Part shown: one piece after another, positions 36,727 to 44,868 of the stretch
How the letters are laid out: every line of letters begins with the position of its first letter
How positions within the stretch are numbered: the stretch's first letter is position 1
Assembly: GCA_964450725.1 (NCBI GenBank)
Contig: CAYVGO010000002.1
Coordinates: forward strand, 1-64,000
Length of the DNA stretch: 64,000 nucleotides
Direction: 5' to 3'
Origin: CAYVGO01 sp964450725
GTDB lineage: Bacteria; Bacteroidota; Bacteroidia; Bacteroidales; UBA932
The notes under the pieces: model-generated
The model's database searches: none
Seen by the model: the letters and a program-made list of their open reading frames with translations, nothing else
Told to the model about the DNA's origin: nothing
Translations under genes and position numbers: made by a program

Positions 36727-37290
36727 ATGAACTATTTAATTTGCGGATTAGGAAATATCGGAACCGAGTATGAAAATACTCGGCACAACATCGGATTTTC
36801 GGTGCTTGACTTTTGGGCAAGGTCAGAAAATTTTACTTTTCGGACAGACAGGCTTGCAGAAGTAGCCGAAATAAAATTCAGGGGACACAAACTAACGCTG
36901 ATAAAGCCCTCAACTTACATGAATTTAAGTGGTAAGGCTGTCAACTATTGGCTACAGATGCAAAAAATTGCACGTGAAAACCTGTTAGTCATTGTTGACG
37001 ATTTGGCATTACCTTTCGGAAAAATAAGAATACGCAATAACGGAAGTGCCGGCGGACATAACGGATTAAAAGATATAGAAGCCGTACTGACAACTTCCGC
37101 TTATTGCAGGTTAAGATTTGGAATTGGAAGTACATTTACAGAAGGGAAACAGGTAAATTACGTACTCGGAAAGTGGACACCGGAAGAGGAAAAAGAATTA
37201 CCTGCACTGCAAACTGTGATGATTGATGCTGTCAAAAGTTTTGTTATTGCCGGAATAGAACGTACGATGAACCAGTATAATAAAAAATAG
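36727..37290 (+). CDS. pth: peptidyl-tRNA hydrolase
   Basis: A 187-residue enzyme that releases tRNA from stalled peptidyl-tRNA in the cytosol. The ATG at 36727 (MNYLICGLGNIG) is the start. An in-frame ATG at 36655 would add 24 residues translated from repeat DNA. Family motifs: GLGNIGTEYENTRHNIGF with the catalytic His in TRHN, KPSTYMNLSGKAVNYW with the conserved Asn, VVDDLALPFGKIRIRNNGSAGGHNGLKDIE, and RLRFGIGS. The length matches the bacterial family. It stands alone between an outer-membrane receptor and a toxin-antitoxin pair on the other strand. Confidence 0.93.
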   Translation: MNYLICGLGNIGTEYENTRHNIGFSVLDFWARSENFTFRTDRLAEVAEIKFRGHKLTLIKPSTYMNLSGKAVNYWLQMQKIARENLLVIVDDLALPFGKIRIRNNGSAGGHNGLKDIEAVLTTSAYCRLRFGIGSTFTEGKQVNYVLGKWTPEEEKELPALQTVMIDAVKSFVIAGIERTMNQYNKK

Positions 37291-37400
37291 CATTGAACGT
37301 CCATCAACGAGGTAAGAATCTACCATATTCATTTTACCTTACAACGCAGTCAGTATCAGTAAAAACTCAACGTAACACATTGGGAAAGAACAAGGAAAGT

Positions 37401-37679
37401 TTACCTGTCAAAATAATGTCCTTTGACACTAATAACTTCTATAATTACTCTGTGATTGTCAATTGAGTATATCAATCGATGCTCTTGACTTATGCGTCTT
37501 GACCAGTAACCCGATAAATTACCTGAGAGTTGCTTTGGTTTACCAGTACCTATTTCCGGATGTTCAAGTAATTCGTCAAAAAGAACAGTAATTTTGGATA
37601 GCAATTGCTTTTGCCCACATTTTTTAAATTCAGCAATTTGTTTATATACCAATGGTTTGATATCGAGAACATAACTCAT
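37401..37679 (-). CDS. yoeB-like: YoeB/Txe-family mRNA-interferase toxin
   Basis: A 92-residue basic protein of the RelE-fold Txe/YoeB group, which cleaves mRNA in the ribosome. Recognisable parts are HPEIGTGKPKQLSGNLSGYWSRRISQEHRLIYSID and the C-terminal VISVKGHYFDR. The Glu, Arg and terminal His/Tyr positions typical of YoeB are present. Its ATG overlaps the antitoxin stop by 4 nt (37676-37679), a standard translationally coupled arrangement with the antitoxin first. Full length, no sign of decay. Confidence 0.9.
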   Translation of the reverse strand: MSYVLDIKPLVYKQIAEFKKCGQKQLLSKITVLFDELLEHPEIGTGKPKQLSGNLSGYWSRRISQEHRLIYSIDNHRVIIEVISVKGHYFDR

Positions 37680-37891
37680 ATCGCCAAAAATTCTCTTATC
37701 TCTTCTTTTGAAGATAATGTTAGTATAGATTCTTCTTTGTGAGAATCTTTAATCATTTTTACAAATTCAGGATTGTATTCGGGATCATCCTCTATATTTT
37801 TCACCTTAAAAATCCCCATTTTTAACAGACTGTCCAAAAGTTCAGTAACTCCTTTTTTCTGTTGGTCATATTCTAATGTGATGGTTGCCAT
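37676..37891 (-). CDS. antitoxin partner of the YoeB-like toxin
   Basis: A 71-residue acidic protein directly upstream of the toxin gene. N-terminal MATITLEYDQQKKGVTELLDSLLKMG could form the strand-helix of a small DNA-binding or dimerisation region. The C-terminal half is charged and probably disordered until it wraps the toxin (DDPEYNPEFVKMIKDSHKEES). It does not look like a canonical Phd/YefM sequence, so the family is left open. A good promoter (37937-37966) lies upstream, and autoregulation is the expected pattern. Confidence 0.8.
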   Translation of the reverse strand: MATITLEYDQQKKGVTELLDSLLKMGIFKVKNIEDDPEYNPEFVKMIKDSHKEESILTLSSKEEIREFLAI

Positions 37892-37936
37892 AATATTATT
37901 TTTTATAAAAGTAACGAATCTATAAATTCACAACCA

Positions 37937-37966
37937 CAAAGATAGTTCAAAATGTAAGGAAAGCAA
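37937..37966 (-). promoter_or_regulatory. toxin-antitoxin operon promoter
   Basis: On the minus strand TTG (37964-37966), exactly 19 nt, and TATCTTTG (37937-37944) match the Bacteroidota consensus. It lies 46 nt before the antitoxin ATG. Confidence 0.7.
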
Positions 37967-38435
37967 AACCTACGCTTTTTCCCAACCAATGGATAAGTTA
38001 GCCCATACTATTTTCCATCGAATCTTTATTTCAGAATCCCATCTAAATTTTATATTTCCTGTTGATTGGGTCTTGATTTTCCCAATCTTTATTTCTCAAT
38101 CTTTTGCTAAGATACTATCGGTTTATAGATAAACTTAACAAAAGTTTATCTATTTTCTATCACATTTTCTGCTATTTCCAAATAAAACAATTAACACTAA
38201 TTGTGTTTTATAGATATTTATATATTTAAAATAACTATATTTGCAGTATAACTTCCCATTTATTTAGAGAGTTTGTTACTATCCAACCTATTTTTACTGT
38301 TAAATACAAGTACATTGTAGGTTAATTTTTAGTTCTTTGACATAATCAATAAAGCAAAATTATTATCTCAATAAGAGTAGGTATAAAGTAATCCTTCAAG
38401 TTAAAAATATTTAAAAACATAAAATAAATAATAAT
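37967..38435. other. AT-rich non-coding region
   Basis: No coding frame. It contains a perfect 11-bp hairpin (38125-38135 with 38143-38153) followed by TTTT, which could terminate transcription reading from the left, and a -7-like box TATATTTG at 38236-38243 for the downstream lipoprotein gene (leader of about 190 nt). Confidence 0.4.
38125..38156 (+). terminator. AT-rich perfect hairpin with short T-run
   Basis: ATAGATAAACT and AGTTTATCTAT form a perfect 11-bp stem with a 7-nt loop, followed by TTTT. The stem is weak in GC and no gene ends close upstream on the plus strand, so a terminator role is uncertain. Confidence 0.35.
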
Positions 38436-39266
38436 ATGAAATCAATTAATCGTAAAATCAATTTACATACATTTACATCAATTTGTATTCTTCTATTTTC
38501 TATTTTAATGTTTAATACTTCATGTCAGAATAAAAGCGACATTGCAGAAAATTTGAATACTATAAAAGAAGATTTTATTATTCATAAGCAATCATTTCAA
38601 GATACATTGGAATTGGTTGTACAATCATATCAAGAAGCACTTAACAAGCAGACACAACAACGCACCCGATCTATTGGAAAAATTGATGTTGACTTGTTAA
38701 ACTTAGATGCCCAAGAGATATTAAAAACAAAGTATTATATTGATTTAAACCAGACAAATGTAGCGAATCAATATAATGCCATTCGTCCCAAAAGTGTTAC
38801 TGCTGATTCAACGATTTCACTCAGTGATTACGCAGAAAGTTACTTTGAATATTTTGGAAATACACTATTTGGAGACGAGTTTTTTGATTCAACTCCGGAA
38901 GATTTACCGGTAGATGAAATAACTGCTTTAATGAACGAAAAATATTTAGAATTAGAGGAAAAAATTCAAAATGACAGTAAATTATCAATAGATGAAAAGA
39001 ATATTTTATTGATAAGATTTGAAACTCAACGTCAAATGCAAGGTATTGTGAATACAATTTTAGATACAAACAATACTCAAACCGTTACGAAAGGCTGGTT
39101 TTCTAAACTATGGAAAAAACTTGTATGCTGGACAAAAGCCATAATTTCTACCGTTCAAATTTGTAAGCCTATTTACAATGGAGCATCTGGAATATATGCA
39201 CAAGCAGGCGTAATTATAGGATGTACCGCCTATGCCGTAGTAAATATAGTCAACACCTGTTATTAA
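38436..39266 (+). CDS. unrecognised lipoprotein with cysteine-containing hydrophobic C-terminus
   Basis: A 276-residue lipoprotein (lipobox NTSC). I do not recognise the family. Residues about 35-75 are predicted helical. A charged central part (about 150-215) contains PVDEITALMNEKYLELEEKIQNDSKL. The last about 55 residues (KGWFSKLWKKLVCWTKAIIS onward) are basic then hydrophobic, rich in Gly, Ala, Val and Tyr, with four Cys (two about 14 residues apart near the start, two near the end). That tail looks like a membrane-interacting or bacteriocin-like segment, but this is only a compositional impression. It is followed 127 nt later by a small beta-barrel protein gene on the same strand. Confidence 0.55.
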   Translation: MKSINRKINLHTFTSICILLFSILMFNTSCQNKSDIAENLNTIKEDFIIHKQSFQDTLELVVQSYQEALNKQTQQRTRSIGKIDVDLLNLDAQEILKTKYYIDLNQTNVANQYNAIRPKSVTADSTISLSDYAESYFEYFGNTLFGDEFFDSTPEDLPVDEITALMNEKYLELEEKIQNDSKLSIDEKNILLIRFETQRQMQGIVNTILDTNNTQTVTKGWFSKLWKKLVCWTKAIISTVQICKPIYNGASGIYAQAGVIIGCTAYAVVNIVNTCY

Positions 39267-39393
39267 TGCTTTAGACATCTACTCTTATTGATTTATTTGC
39301 AATAAAATAACAATTAAGAAACAGACATTTCCCTATCTATTGGGAATAGCGGAACATTTCCGATTCAAATTTTAAACTAATAATTAGATACTT

Positions 39394-40131
39394 ATGAAAA
39401 AATTAATATTTTCGATATTCTTACTTTTTTTTGTTCAGAATTTACTTATAGCACAAGAGGATACTCCGAAGTATCAGATATCAAATCTTAGTTGGGAATT
39501 TTATACAGGAATTCCCATCCGGTATGAAAACTTTTCAAAGCTCAATACTATATTGGGAACTACCAATTTAACCAATCATATTGCTACAGGTGGTGAATTT
39601 GGTACCGCTTTACGGTTTTATGGCGTGGGTATTAACTTGGGATTTAGTTATTATACTGCGTGGGCACCTTCCAATGAGAGAGTAGATTATAACAGTATGT
39701 CTTTTGGACACAATACAAATTATTTTTTTATTGATTATCAAATTCCCCTGTTTAAACAAAGATTTTTTCTTTTGCCAAAAATAGGAGCAACCTTTGATGA
39801 GGTGAATTTTACAATCTACAATAATCAGGAACAAGTAACAACACCCGGAGACGCAATGGCAAATTCCCGTTCAAACAGTATTCAGTCTTTAGGTTTATAT
39901 ATTACTCCTGGATTGGAGTTTGCATTTAATGTTTTTCCTATGGACGTGAGAATGTATGGCTTATCAATAGGTGCATTTTTTGATTATGGAATTTCTATCG
40001 GTTCTGCATTGAATGTAAACGGACATGAGTTTGAAGATAAGGGAAATAAGTATGCTATACTATCTCCTTGGCAGGCCGGAGTAAGGGTTAAATTTATGTT
40101 TGGACGTAAAAGTGTTTGGACTATGTGGTAG
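39394..40131 (+). CDS. outer-membrane beta-barrel protein, hypothetical
   Basis: A 245-residue exported protein with a signal peptide (LIFSIFLLFFVQNLLIAQ). From residue about 30 it shows repeated amphipathic strands (YGVGINLGFSYYTAW, FFIDYQIPLFKQRFFLLPKIGATF, LGLYITPGLEFAFNV, GLSIGAFFDYGISIG, WQAGVRVKFMFGRK), fitting an 8-strand outer-membrane barrel. No enzymatic motif. The transcript ends at a strong hairpin (40152-40195). It may pair functionally with the upstream lipoprotein, but the 127-nt gap leaves this open. Confidence 0.65.
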   Translation: MKKLIFSIFLLFFVQNLLIAQEDTPKYQISNLSWEFYTGIPIRYENFSKLNTILGTTNLTNHIATGGEFGTALRFYGVGINLGFSYYTAWAPSNERVDYNSMSFGHNTNYFFIDYQIPLFKQRFFLLPKIGATFDEVNFTIYNNQEQVTTPGDAMANSRSNSIQSLGLYITPGLEFAFNVFPMDVRMYGLSIGAFFDYGISIGSALNVNGHEFEDKGNKYAILSPWQAGVRVKFMFGRKSVWTMW

Positions 40132-40151
40132 GGACTATTGTTTAATACTGG

Positions 40152-40195
40152 AAAAGTCCGAAATTTACCATATAATGTAAGTTTCGGACTTTTTT
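40152..40195 (+). terminator. rho-independent terminator after the beta-barrel gene
   Basis: AAAAGTCCGAAA (40152-40163) pairs perfectly with TTTCGGACTTTT (40182-40193), followed by more T. It lies between convergent genes. Confidence 0.8.
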
Positions 40196-40227
40196 ATAAT
40201 CTTGAGGTAACGGAGGAGAACAGAATA

Positions 40228-41343
40228 TTACTTTAAAAACTCTTCTACAGGAGTATAAGGTAATTGGAATGCTTCTGACACACCCTTGTAAACAACCTTT
40301 CCGTTGATCACATTAAGACCTAAAGCCAATCCTCGATTTTCTTGACAAGCCTTTTTCCAACCTTTGTTAGCAAGGGTGAGACCATAAGGTAATGTGGCAT
40401 TGGTTAAGGCAATGGTTGAAGTAAAAGGTACTGCTCCGGGCATATTGGCAACACAATAATGTACTACACCATCTACAACAAATGTCGGGTTGGCATGTGT
40501 TGTTGCTTTACAGGTTTCAATACAACCTCCCTGGTCTACTGCCACATCAACAATAACAGCACCCGCTTTCATTGTGGAAAGCATTTCTCTTTTAATCAAT
40601 TTTGGGGCTTTGGCTCCGGGAATGAGTACCGCTCCGACAATAAGGTCGGCATCTTGTAACTCCTCCCGAATGTTATATTCGTTAGACATCATTGTTTTTA
40701 CATTTGCGGGCAAAATATCATCAAGTTGGCGAAGACGCGGAAGAGAAATATCCATAATAGTAACATCTGCACCAAGTCCTGCCGCCATTTTTGCCGCCTG
40801 AGTTCCTACAATTCCGCCACCCAGTACAAGTACTTTTGCGGGTTTTACACCGGGTACGCCACCCAATAAAATTCCTCTTCCCCCAACAGGTTTCTCAAGA
40901 TATTTTGCTCCTTCCTGGATTGACATACGTCCTGCAACTTCTGACATAGGAATAAGTAATGGCAGGCTACCGTGAGGATTTTCTACCGTTTCATAGGCTA
41001 AACATACAGCCTCTTGCTTAATCATGGCATGTGTCAATGCTTCGCAAGAGGCAAAATGAAAGTAGGTAAATATAAGTTGATTTTTTTTGATAAGTGAATA
41101 TTCCGATTCAATTGGCTCTTTCACTTTAATAATCATATCGGCGGTAGAGTAAATATCTTCAATGGTTGGCAGTATGATGGCTCCGGCTGCAATATAATCT
41201 TGGTCAGATACCCCGCTACCCATTCCGGCTGTATGCTGTATAAATACCTGATGACCGTTTTTGACAAATTCCATAACACCCGCAGGAGTTATGGAAACTC
41301 GATTTTCATTGTTTTTGATTTCTTTGGGGATACCGATTTTCAT
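40228..41343 (-). CDS. ald: alanine dehydrogenase
   Basis: A 371-residue NAD-dependent enzyme that interconverts L-alanine and pyruvate plus ammonia. Start MKIGIPKEIKNNENRVSITP is the family N-terminus. The active-site Lys and His are in MIIKVKEPIESEY and FTYFHFAS. The Rossmann motif is VLGGGIVGTQAAKMAAGLGADVTIMD. The block DVAVDQGGC and a C-terminal VHYCVANMPGAVPFTST are also conserved. Full length. It is transcribed alone, convergent with the barrel gene and about 330 bp from the DhaK operon. Confidence 0.95.
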   Translation of the reverse strand: MKIGIPKEIKNNENRVSITPAGVMEFVKNGHQVFIQHTAGMGSGVSDQDYIAAGAIILPTIEDIYSTADMIIKVKEPIESEYSLIKKNQLIFTYFHFASCEALTHAMIKQEAVCLAYETVENPHGSLPLLIPMSEVAGRMSIQEGAKYLEKPVGGRGILLGGVPGVKPAKVLVLGGGIVGTQAAKMAAGLGADVTIMDISLPRLRQLDDILPANVKTMMSNEYNIREELQDADLIVGAVLIPGAKAPKLIKREMLSTMKAGAVIVDVAVDQGGCIETCKATTHANPTFVVDGVVHYCVANMPGAVPFTSTIALTNATLPYGLTLANKGWKKACQENRGLALGLNVINGKVVYKGVSEAFQLPYTPVEEFLK

Positions 41344-41673
41344 AAATTGTGATTAATGGTTAGTAAAATATATTTGATACTGAACGGAAAATGGTTTACG
41401 AAAATTTTCCAGTAATCATAGTATTTCTACAACGCCGACTAAGGTTTTCGACACATTTTTCGCAAACCAATTCTTTTTGAGTATATAAGTGATAAATTGA
41501 AAAGACATCCAACCTTTTACGATAAAGTCCTATTCAGGGTCTAAATCTGACTTTCCACCTGCAGGGAAGTCCTATCTGAGGTCTGTCTAACACATTTTCG
41601 TTACGACAAAGTCTATGATTTCAGACTTTCATTTACAGAAAATGTATTTCAAGTCATCTCTCATCACTTATAC
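41344..41673. other. non-coding region with short repeats
   Basis: Holds a weak third copy of the TTAGTGATTA-type repeat (41349-41372: GTGATTAATGGTTAGTAAAA) and an imperfect 18-nt direct repeat (41525-41542 and 41567-41584, AAGTCCTAT...GGTCT) around a small hairpin (41549-41556 with 41564-41571). No coding frame. Confidence 0.4.
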
Positions 41674-42684
41674 TTATTTCCCTGTATTTTTCCAGTAAGG
41701 TGAATTGGCTTTATGATTTTTCAAGTATTGAATATGGTCATTATCTAACTTGGCAAGAATCATTTGAAATCCGGCTTGCTCTTGTACAGTCAATAATTCT
41801 CCGGCATACCCGTCCACAATTTCAATACCTGCTTGTTCTACTACTTTAGCCGCACCGCGATAGATAATCAATTGCTCCATCAAGGTTGACGACCCTACAC
41901 CATTAATGTATAACAACACTTTATCTCCTGCTTTTACCGATAGTTTTTTCATCAAAAGTTCTACCATTGTTTTAGCCGTAGCATCAGCAGACTCTAAAGG
42001 CTGTACACCACCTTGCCCTGCTTCACCGTGTTGTCCCATGCCAATTTCCATCATTCCTTCAGGTAGTTGAGTAAGTGTAGCACCATTTTGTGGATGTGTA
42101 CAGCTTCGCATGGCGACGGCCAATGTCGCAATATTTTTATTTAATCGTTCGCCGATTTCTACTAATTCGTCTAAAGATTTACCTTCTTCTGCAGCAGCAC
42201 CTAATACTTTATATAATGCTATAGCACCGGCTAAACCTCGTCTGTCTTTATCTTCTGTATCTAAACCGGCAGAAATATCGTCATGAGATAAAATAGATTT
42301 TATTTTTATGTTGGTACGTTGTGCTAACTGCATTGCCATATTTCCACTCATCACATCCCCGGAGTGATTAAGCACAAGCAACAATATTCCTGCATCACGT
42401 TGAAATAATTGTATTCCTTGGAAAAGCCGTTGTGCTCCCGGAGCGGCAAAAATATCTCCGACCACAGAGCAGTCGAGCATCCCTTCACCTACAAATCCAC
42501 TGATGGCGGGCTCATGTCCGGAACCACCGAAAGCAATAATGGCTACTTTATCTTTACTTTTTGGTTGTTTCCGTACTACAATATTTTCTGCTGCCAATTT
42601 TACAGTATCTTTAAAAGCCATAGTATAACCTTCTAAAAGTTCGGCAGTAATGTTTTCGGGTTGGTTAATAAATTTAGTCTTCAT
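41674..42684 (-). CDS. dhaK-like: dihydroxyacetone kinase subunit DhaK-like protein
   Basis: A 336-residue protein of the DhaK family, which binds dihydroxyacetone or a related short ketose covalently. All key residues are conserved with an offset of one from E. coli numbering: H57 (GSGHEPA) and D110 (NHSGD), the acid/base pair, and H219 (GMGQHGEAG), which forms the covalent hemiaminal. No DhaL (ATP-binding) or DhaM gene is adjacent, so the phosphoryl donor must be encoded elsewhere, or the protein acts differently. It is the last gene of a five-gene minus-strand operon with a sugar-isomerase-like lipoprotein, hinting at a tetrose or triose substrate. Confidence 0.85.
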   Translation of the reverse strand: MKTKFINQPENITAELLEGYTMAFKDTVKLAAENIVVRKQPKSKDKVAIIAFGGSGHEPAISGFVGEGMLDCSVVGDIFAAPGAQRLFQGIQLFQRDAGILLLVLNHSGDVMSGNMAMQLAQRTNIKIKSILSHDDISAGLDTEDKDRRGLAGAIALYKVLGAAAEEGKSLDELVEIGERLNKNIATLAVAMRSCTHPQNGATLTQLPEGMMEIGMGQHGEAGQGGVQPLESADATAKTMVELLMKKLSVKAGDKVLLYINGVGSSTLMEQLIIYRGAAKVVEQAGIEIVDGYAGELLTVQEQAGFQMILAKLDNDHIQYLKNHKANSPYWKNTGK

Positions 42685-42705
42685 TGTGCGTAATAATTTA
42701 ATAGT

Positions 42706-43023
42706 TTATGATTTTTTCCACATCAGTTCAATTGCAATACCTTCTTCTTCGATAAAGGCAATCCACGTACCGTCTCCCAAGTCCGTAGGAGGTAATAATA
42801 CAGGCTTTCCTTTCATCTCTTCTTCAAGGTTATCGACAGTATAAGCAATATGCGTTTTTGTTTGAATAAGCGGATGCATCCACGAATCTTTGTCAAATCG
42901 CAACCACTCAATAGTATTGGGACTTTTGGAGAAATCTGTCAAGTGAAGTTTCATTCCTTCGGCATAATTTTCTCCCGCTTTGGGTTCTGTTGTAGGTATT
43001 CCTACGTGATTAAAAGTTCTCAT
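42706..43023 (-). CDS. VOC-superfamily (glyoxalase-like) protein
   Basis: A 105-residue cytosolic protein with the single beta-alpha-beta-beta-beta module pattern of the vicinal oxygen chelate superfamily: MRTFNHVGIPT at the start, THIAYTVDNLEEEMKGK in the middle, and a final GIAIELMWKK with the Glu that usually binds metal. The first His (NHVG) is another ligand candidate. It is close to the small lactoylglutathione-lyase-like members of unknown substrate. It lies 21 nt upstream of dhaK-like and 20 nt after the cupin gene. Methylglyoxal or an aldose epimer is a plausible substrate but is not shown by the sequence. Confidence 0.75.
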   Translation of the reverse strand: MRTFNHVGIPTTEPKAGENYAEGMKLHLTDFSKSPNTIEWLRFDKDSWMHPLIQTKTHIAYTVDNLEEEMKGKPVLLPPTDLGDGTWIAFIEEEGIAIELMWKKS

Positions 43024-43043
43024 AAGATAAATTTAGGGGTCAA

Positions 43044-43709
43044 TTATAATTTTGCAGTAGTATTGGTAAATCGTAATCCTGCACCGTCGTGGTAGTTGGC
43101 ATATTCATGGACAATGGCACCATTGTCGCCGGCACGTAAAAAGTGGAATGTTCCTATTTCCTTTAAATGTACAATTTCTCCGGCTTTTTGCTCTACGTAG
43201 TTTTTAGAAATAGTAGTTGCTTTTTGAGATTCAGGTACTAATGCGTCGGCTCCGGGTGTAGGTTCTCCAACTTCAGAGAAATTATAACACATGCCGCTAC
43301 GCACCATCCAACTTTCAAATTTTGCAGGAAATTTTGTTGCTACGTGTTTATGTTCAGGAATCATTTGTCCGGGTAATAAATAAATATCGTGAGAGAAATA
43401 GCCGTGTACGGAATCATTTACCCAAAATATTCCACCCATACCACAATTTTCAAAATCTCCTAATCCAAAATCCGTAAACCAGATATTGGTTTCCATAAAT
43501 GGAGTGTAGTCATAGTTGTAGTGAGTGAACATTTCTTGAAATGCTTTTTTGGCGACATCTTGTTGGAATTTTCCATCTTTGTAAAAATCGGCATTGGTGT
43601 ATTTTTTTACATACGCAGTGGCCGAAGGAGTTGTACTTGTGTTGTTACAAGCAAAAAAAGTTGTTGACATAAGGCAAAAAATTAAAGGAATAAATCTGTT
43701 TTTTTTCAT
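43044..43709 (-). CDS. cupin-domain lipoprotein, D-lyxose isomerase-like
   Basis: A 221-residue lipoprotein (lipobox FFAC). The block LLPGQMIPEHKH, then KFESWMVRSG, resembles the PGQ..P.H.H...E..R.G metal-binding motif of the D-lyxose/mannose isomerase cupins: two His and a Glu, with a later His in VHEYANYHD. Known enzymes of that family are cytosolic; here a lipidation signal places the protein outside the inner membrane, which is unusual. It is encoded between the RidA-like gene (19-nt gap) and the VOC gene (20-nt gap). The isomerase call rests on motif similarity only. Confidence 0.6.
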   Translation of the reverse strand: MKKNRFIPLIFCLMSTTFFACNNTSTTPSATAYVKKYTNADFYKDGKFQQDVAKKAFQEMFTHYNYDYTPFMETNIWFTDFGLGDFENCGMGGIFWVNDSVHGYFSHDIYLLPGQMIPEHKHVATKFPAKFESWMVRSGMCYNFSEVGEPTPGADALVPESQKATTISKNYVEQKAGEIVHLKEIGTFHFLRAGDNGAIVHEYANYHDGAGLRFTNTTAKL

Positions 43710-43728
43710 GATATTATATATTTAAAAG

Positions 43729-44856
43729 TTAGGACACAAAGTTAGCAATTGCTTCTATTTCTACCAACAATTCGGGACGACAAACATCAGATTGTACGTA
43801 CAGTACCGCAATATTAGGTAATAGTTCTTCTACAGTTTGTTGTACAATCTCAAAATTTTTGTGGTTTTTTACGTAAACTCGTAGCAGGCCAATTTTAGGT
43901 TTGTTATCGGTTTTTACACCATACTGTTCAAATGTCTCTTTGGATAGTAAATGAACAATATTTTCGATAGTGATTTGTGTTTGCATTTTTACATCATGGT
44001 GATATACCGTTTTTTCTCCACGAATGGAAGCAGTACCTGATATAAAAATAGTTTCATGCTCACGGCAACAAACATATTTTGCCCGTTCAAATTTTGGGGT
44101 ATTGGTTGTAGTTGTTTCTCCTACCAAAACATTTTTTGAGTAGTCGTGCGCCGCAATTTGTAAGGTATTATTGATGGAAATTATCTCTAATTTACTATCA
44201 GATTTTGAAACTACAGCATCAAGTTCTACCATAATACCTCCTGATTGCGTTCCTATACCGGTTGCGGCAGGATAACCGTAAATCCATTGTGTGCTGGCAT
44301 AAAACTTAGAACGGGCATTGTTGAATAACTGATAGCGCTGATGTTCACCTTCGTTATCTGTGATATTTTCTATGTAATTCCATTGTCTGACAATATTACA
44401 AAGCGGAATATTCTCTTGAATCAATATTTGCCTAATGGCTGAAAAAATATGGTCGGATTGTTGTGGTACATTGTCGTCAATATTTCCTCTAATGCCTTGT
44501 GTAAGTAAGAATTTTACATTATTGGCTGTTATAGTAATGTATTGTAAATTCTTATTTGTGTGGTATTGAATTTCTTTTTCACCAATATTTTTTAAATACG
44601 TAATTTCTGCGGCAAGTATTGAGGATTTTGGAGGTTGTGCTACCAAACTTAATAGCGGAGAAATATTGGTAAAATGTTCTTTTAAACAAGTTTCAATAAC
44701 TTTATGCAGTTGAAGATAATCTTGGTTATTGTCAACATGACTGAAAAAAACAATACGTAGAATATTTGCATGTTCTTGGGTAATTCTATATAAGATTTCA
44801 TTGATGGCATGATGTAAATCATCAGATTGCGAAGAAAAAGTAGCGTATAAAAACAT
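43729..44856 (-). CDS. RidA-fold / chorismatase-like protein
   Basis: A 375-residue cytosolic protein. The segment IVRQWNYIENI...YQLFNNARSKFYA...YPAATGIGTQSGG (about 160-220) matches the FkbO/Hyg5/XanB2 chorismatase pattern, a pair of RidA-like domains. The C-terminal half contains a second RidA-type unit (FISGTASIRGE, IENIVHLLSK, VYVKNHKNFEIVQQTVEE, then VCRPELLVEIEAIA). Chorismatases split chorismate into hydroxybenzoate or dihydro products. Whether the catalytic Glu/Arg set is intact could not be judged, so plain RidA-type activity is an alternative. It lies 12 nt after the propeller/cytochrome gene. Confidence 0.6.
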   Translation of the reverse strand: MFLYATFSSQSDDLHHAINEILYRITQEHANILRIVFFSHVDNNQDYLQLHKVIETCLKEHFTNISPLLSLVAQPPKSSILAAEITYLKNIGEKEIQYHTNKNLQYITITANNVKFLLTQGIRGNIDDNVPQQSDHIFSAIRQILIQENIPLCNIVRQWNYIENITDNEGEHQRYQLFNNARSKFYASTQWIYGYPAATGIGTQSGGIMVELDAVVSKSDSKLEIISINNTLQIAAHDYSKNVLVGETTTTNTPKFERAKYVCCREHETIFISGTASIRGEKTVYHHDVKMQTQITIENIVHLLSKETFEQYGVKTDNKPKIGLLRVYVKNHKNFEIVQQTVEELLPNIAVLYVQSDVCRPELLVEIEAIANFVS

Positions 44857-44868
44857 CAGATTTTAAGT

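Noticed and set aside
41674..42684. Complete dihydroxyacetone kinase
   Set aside because: Only the DhaK half is present; no ATP-binding DhaL domain or DhaM gene is adjacent.
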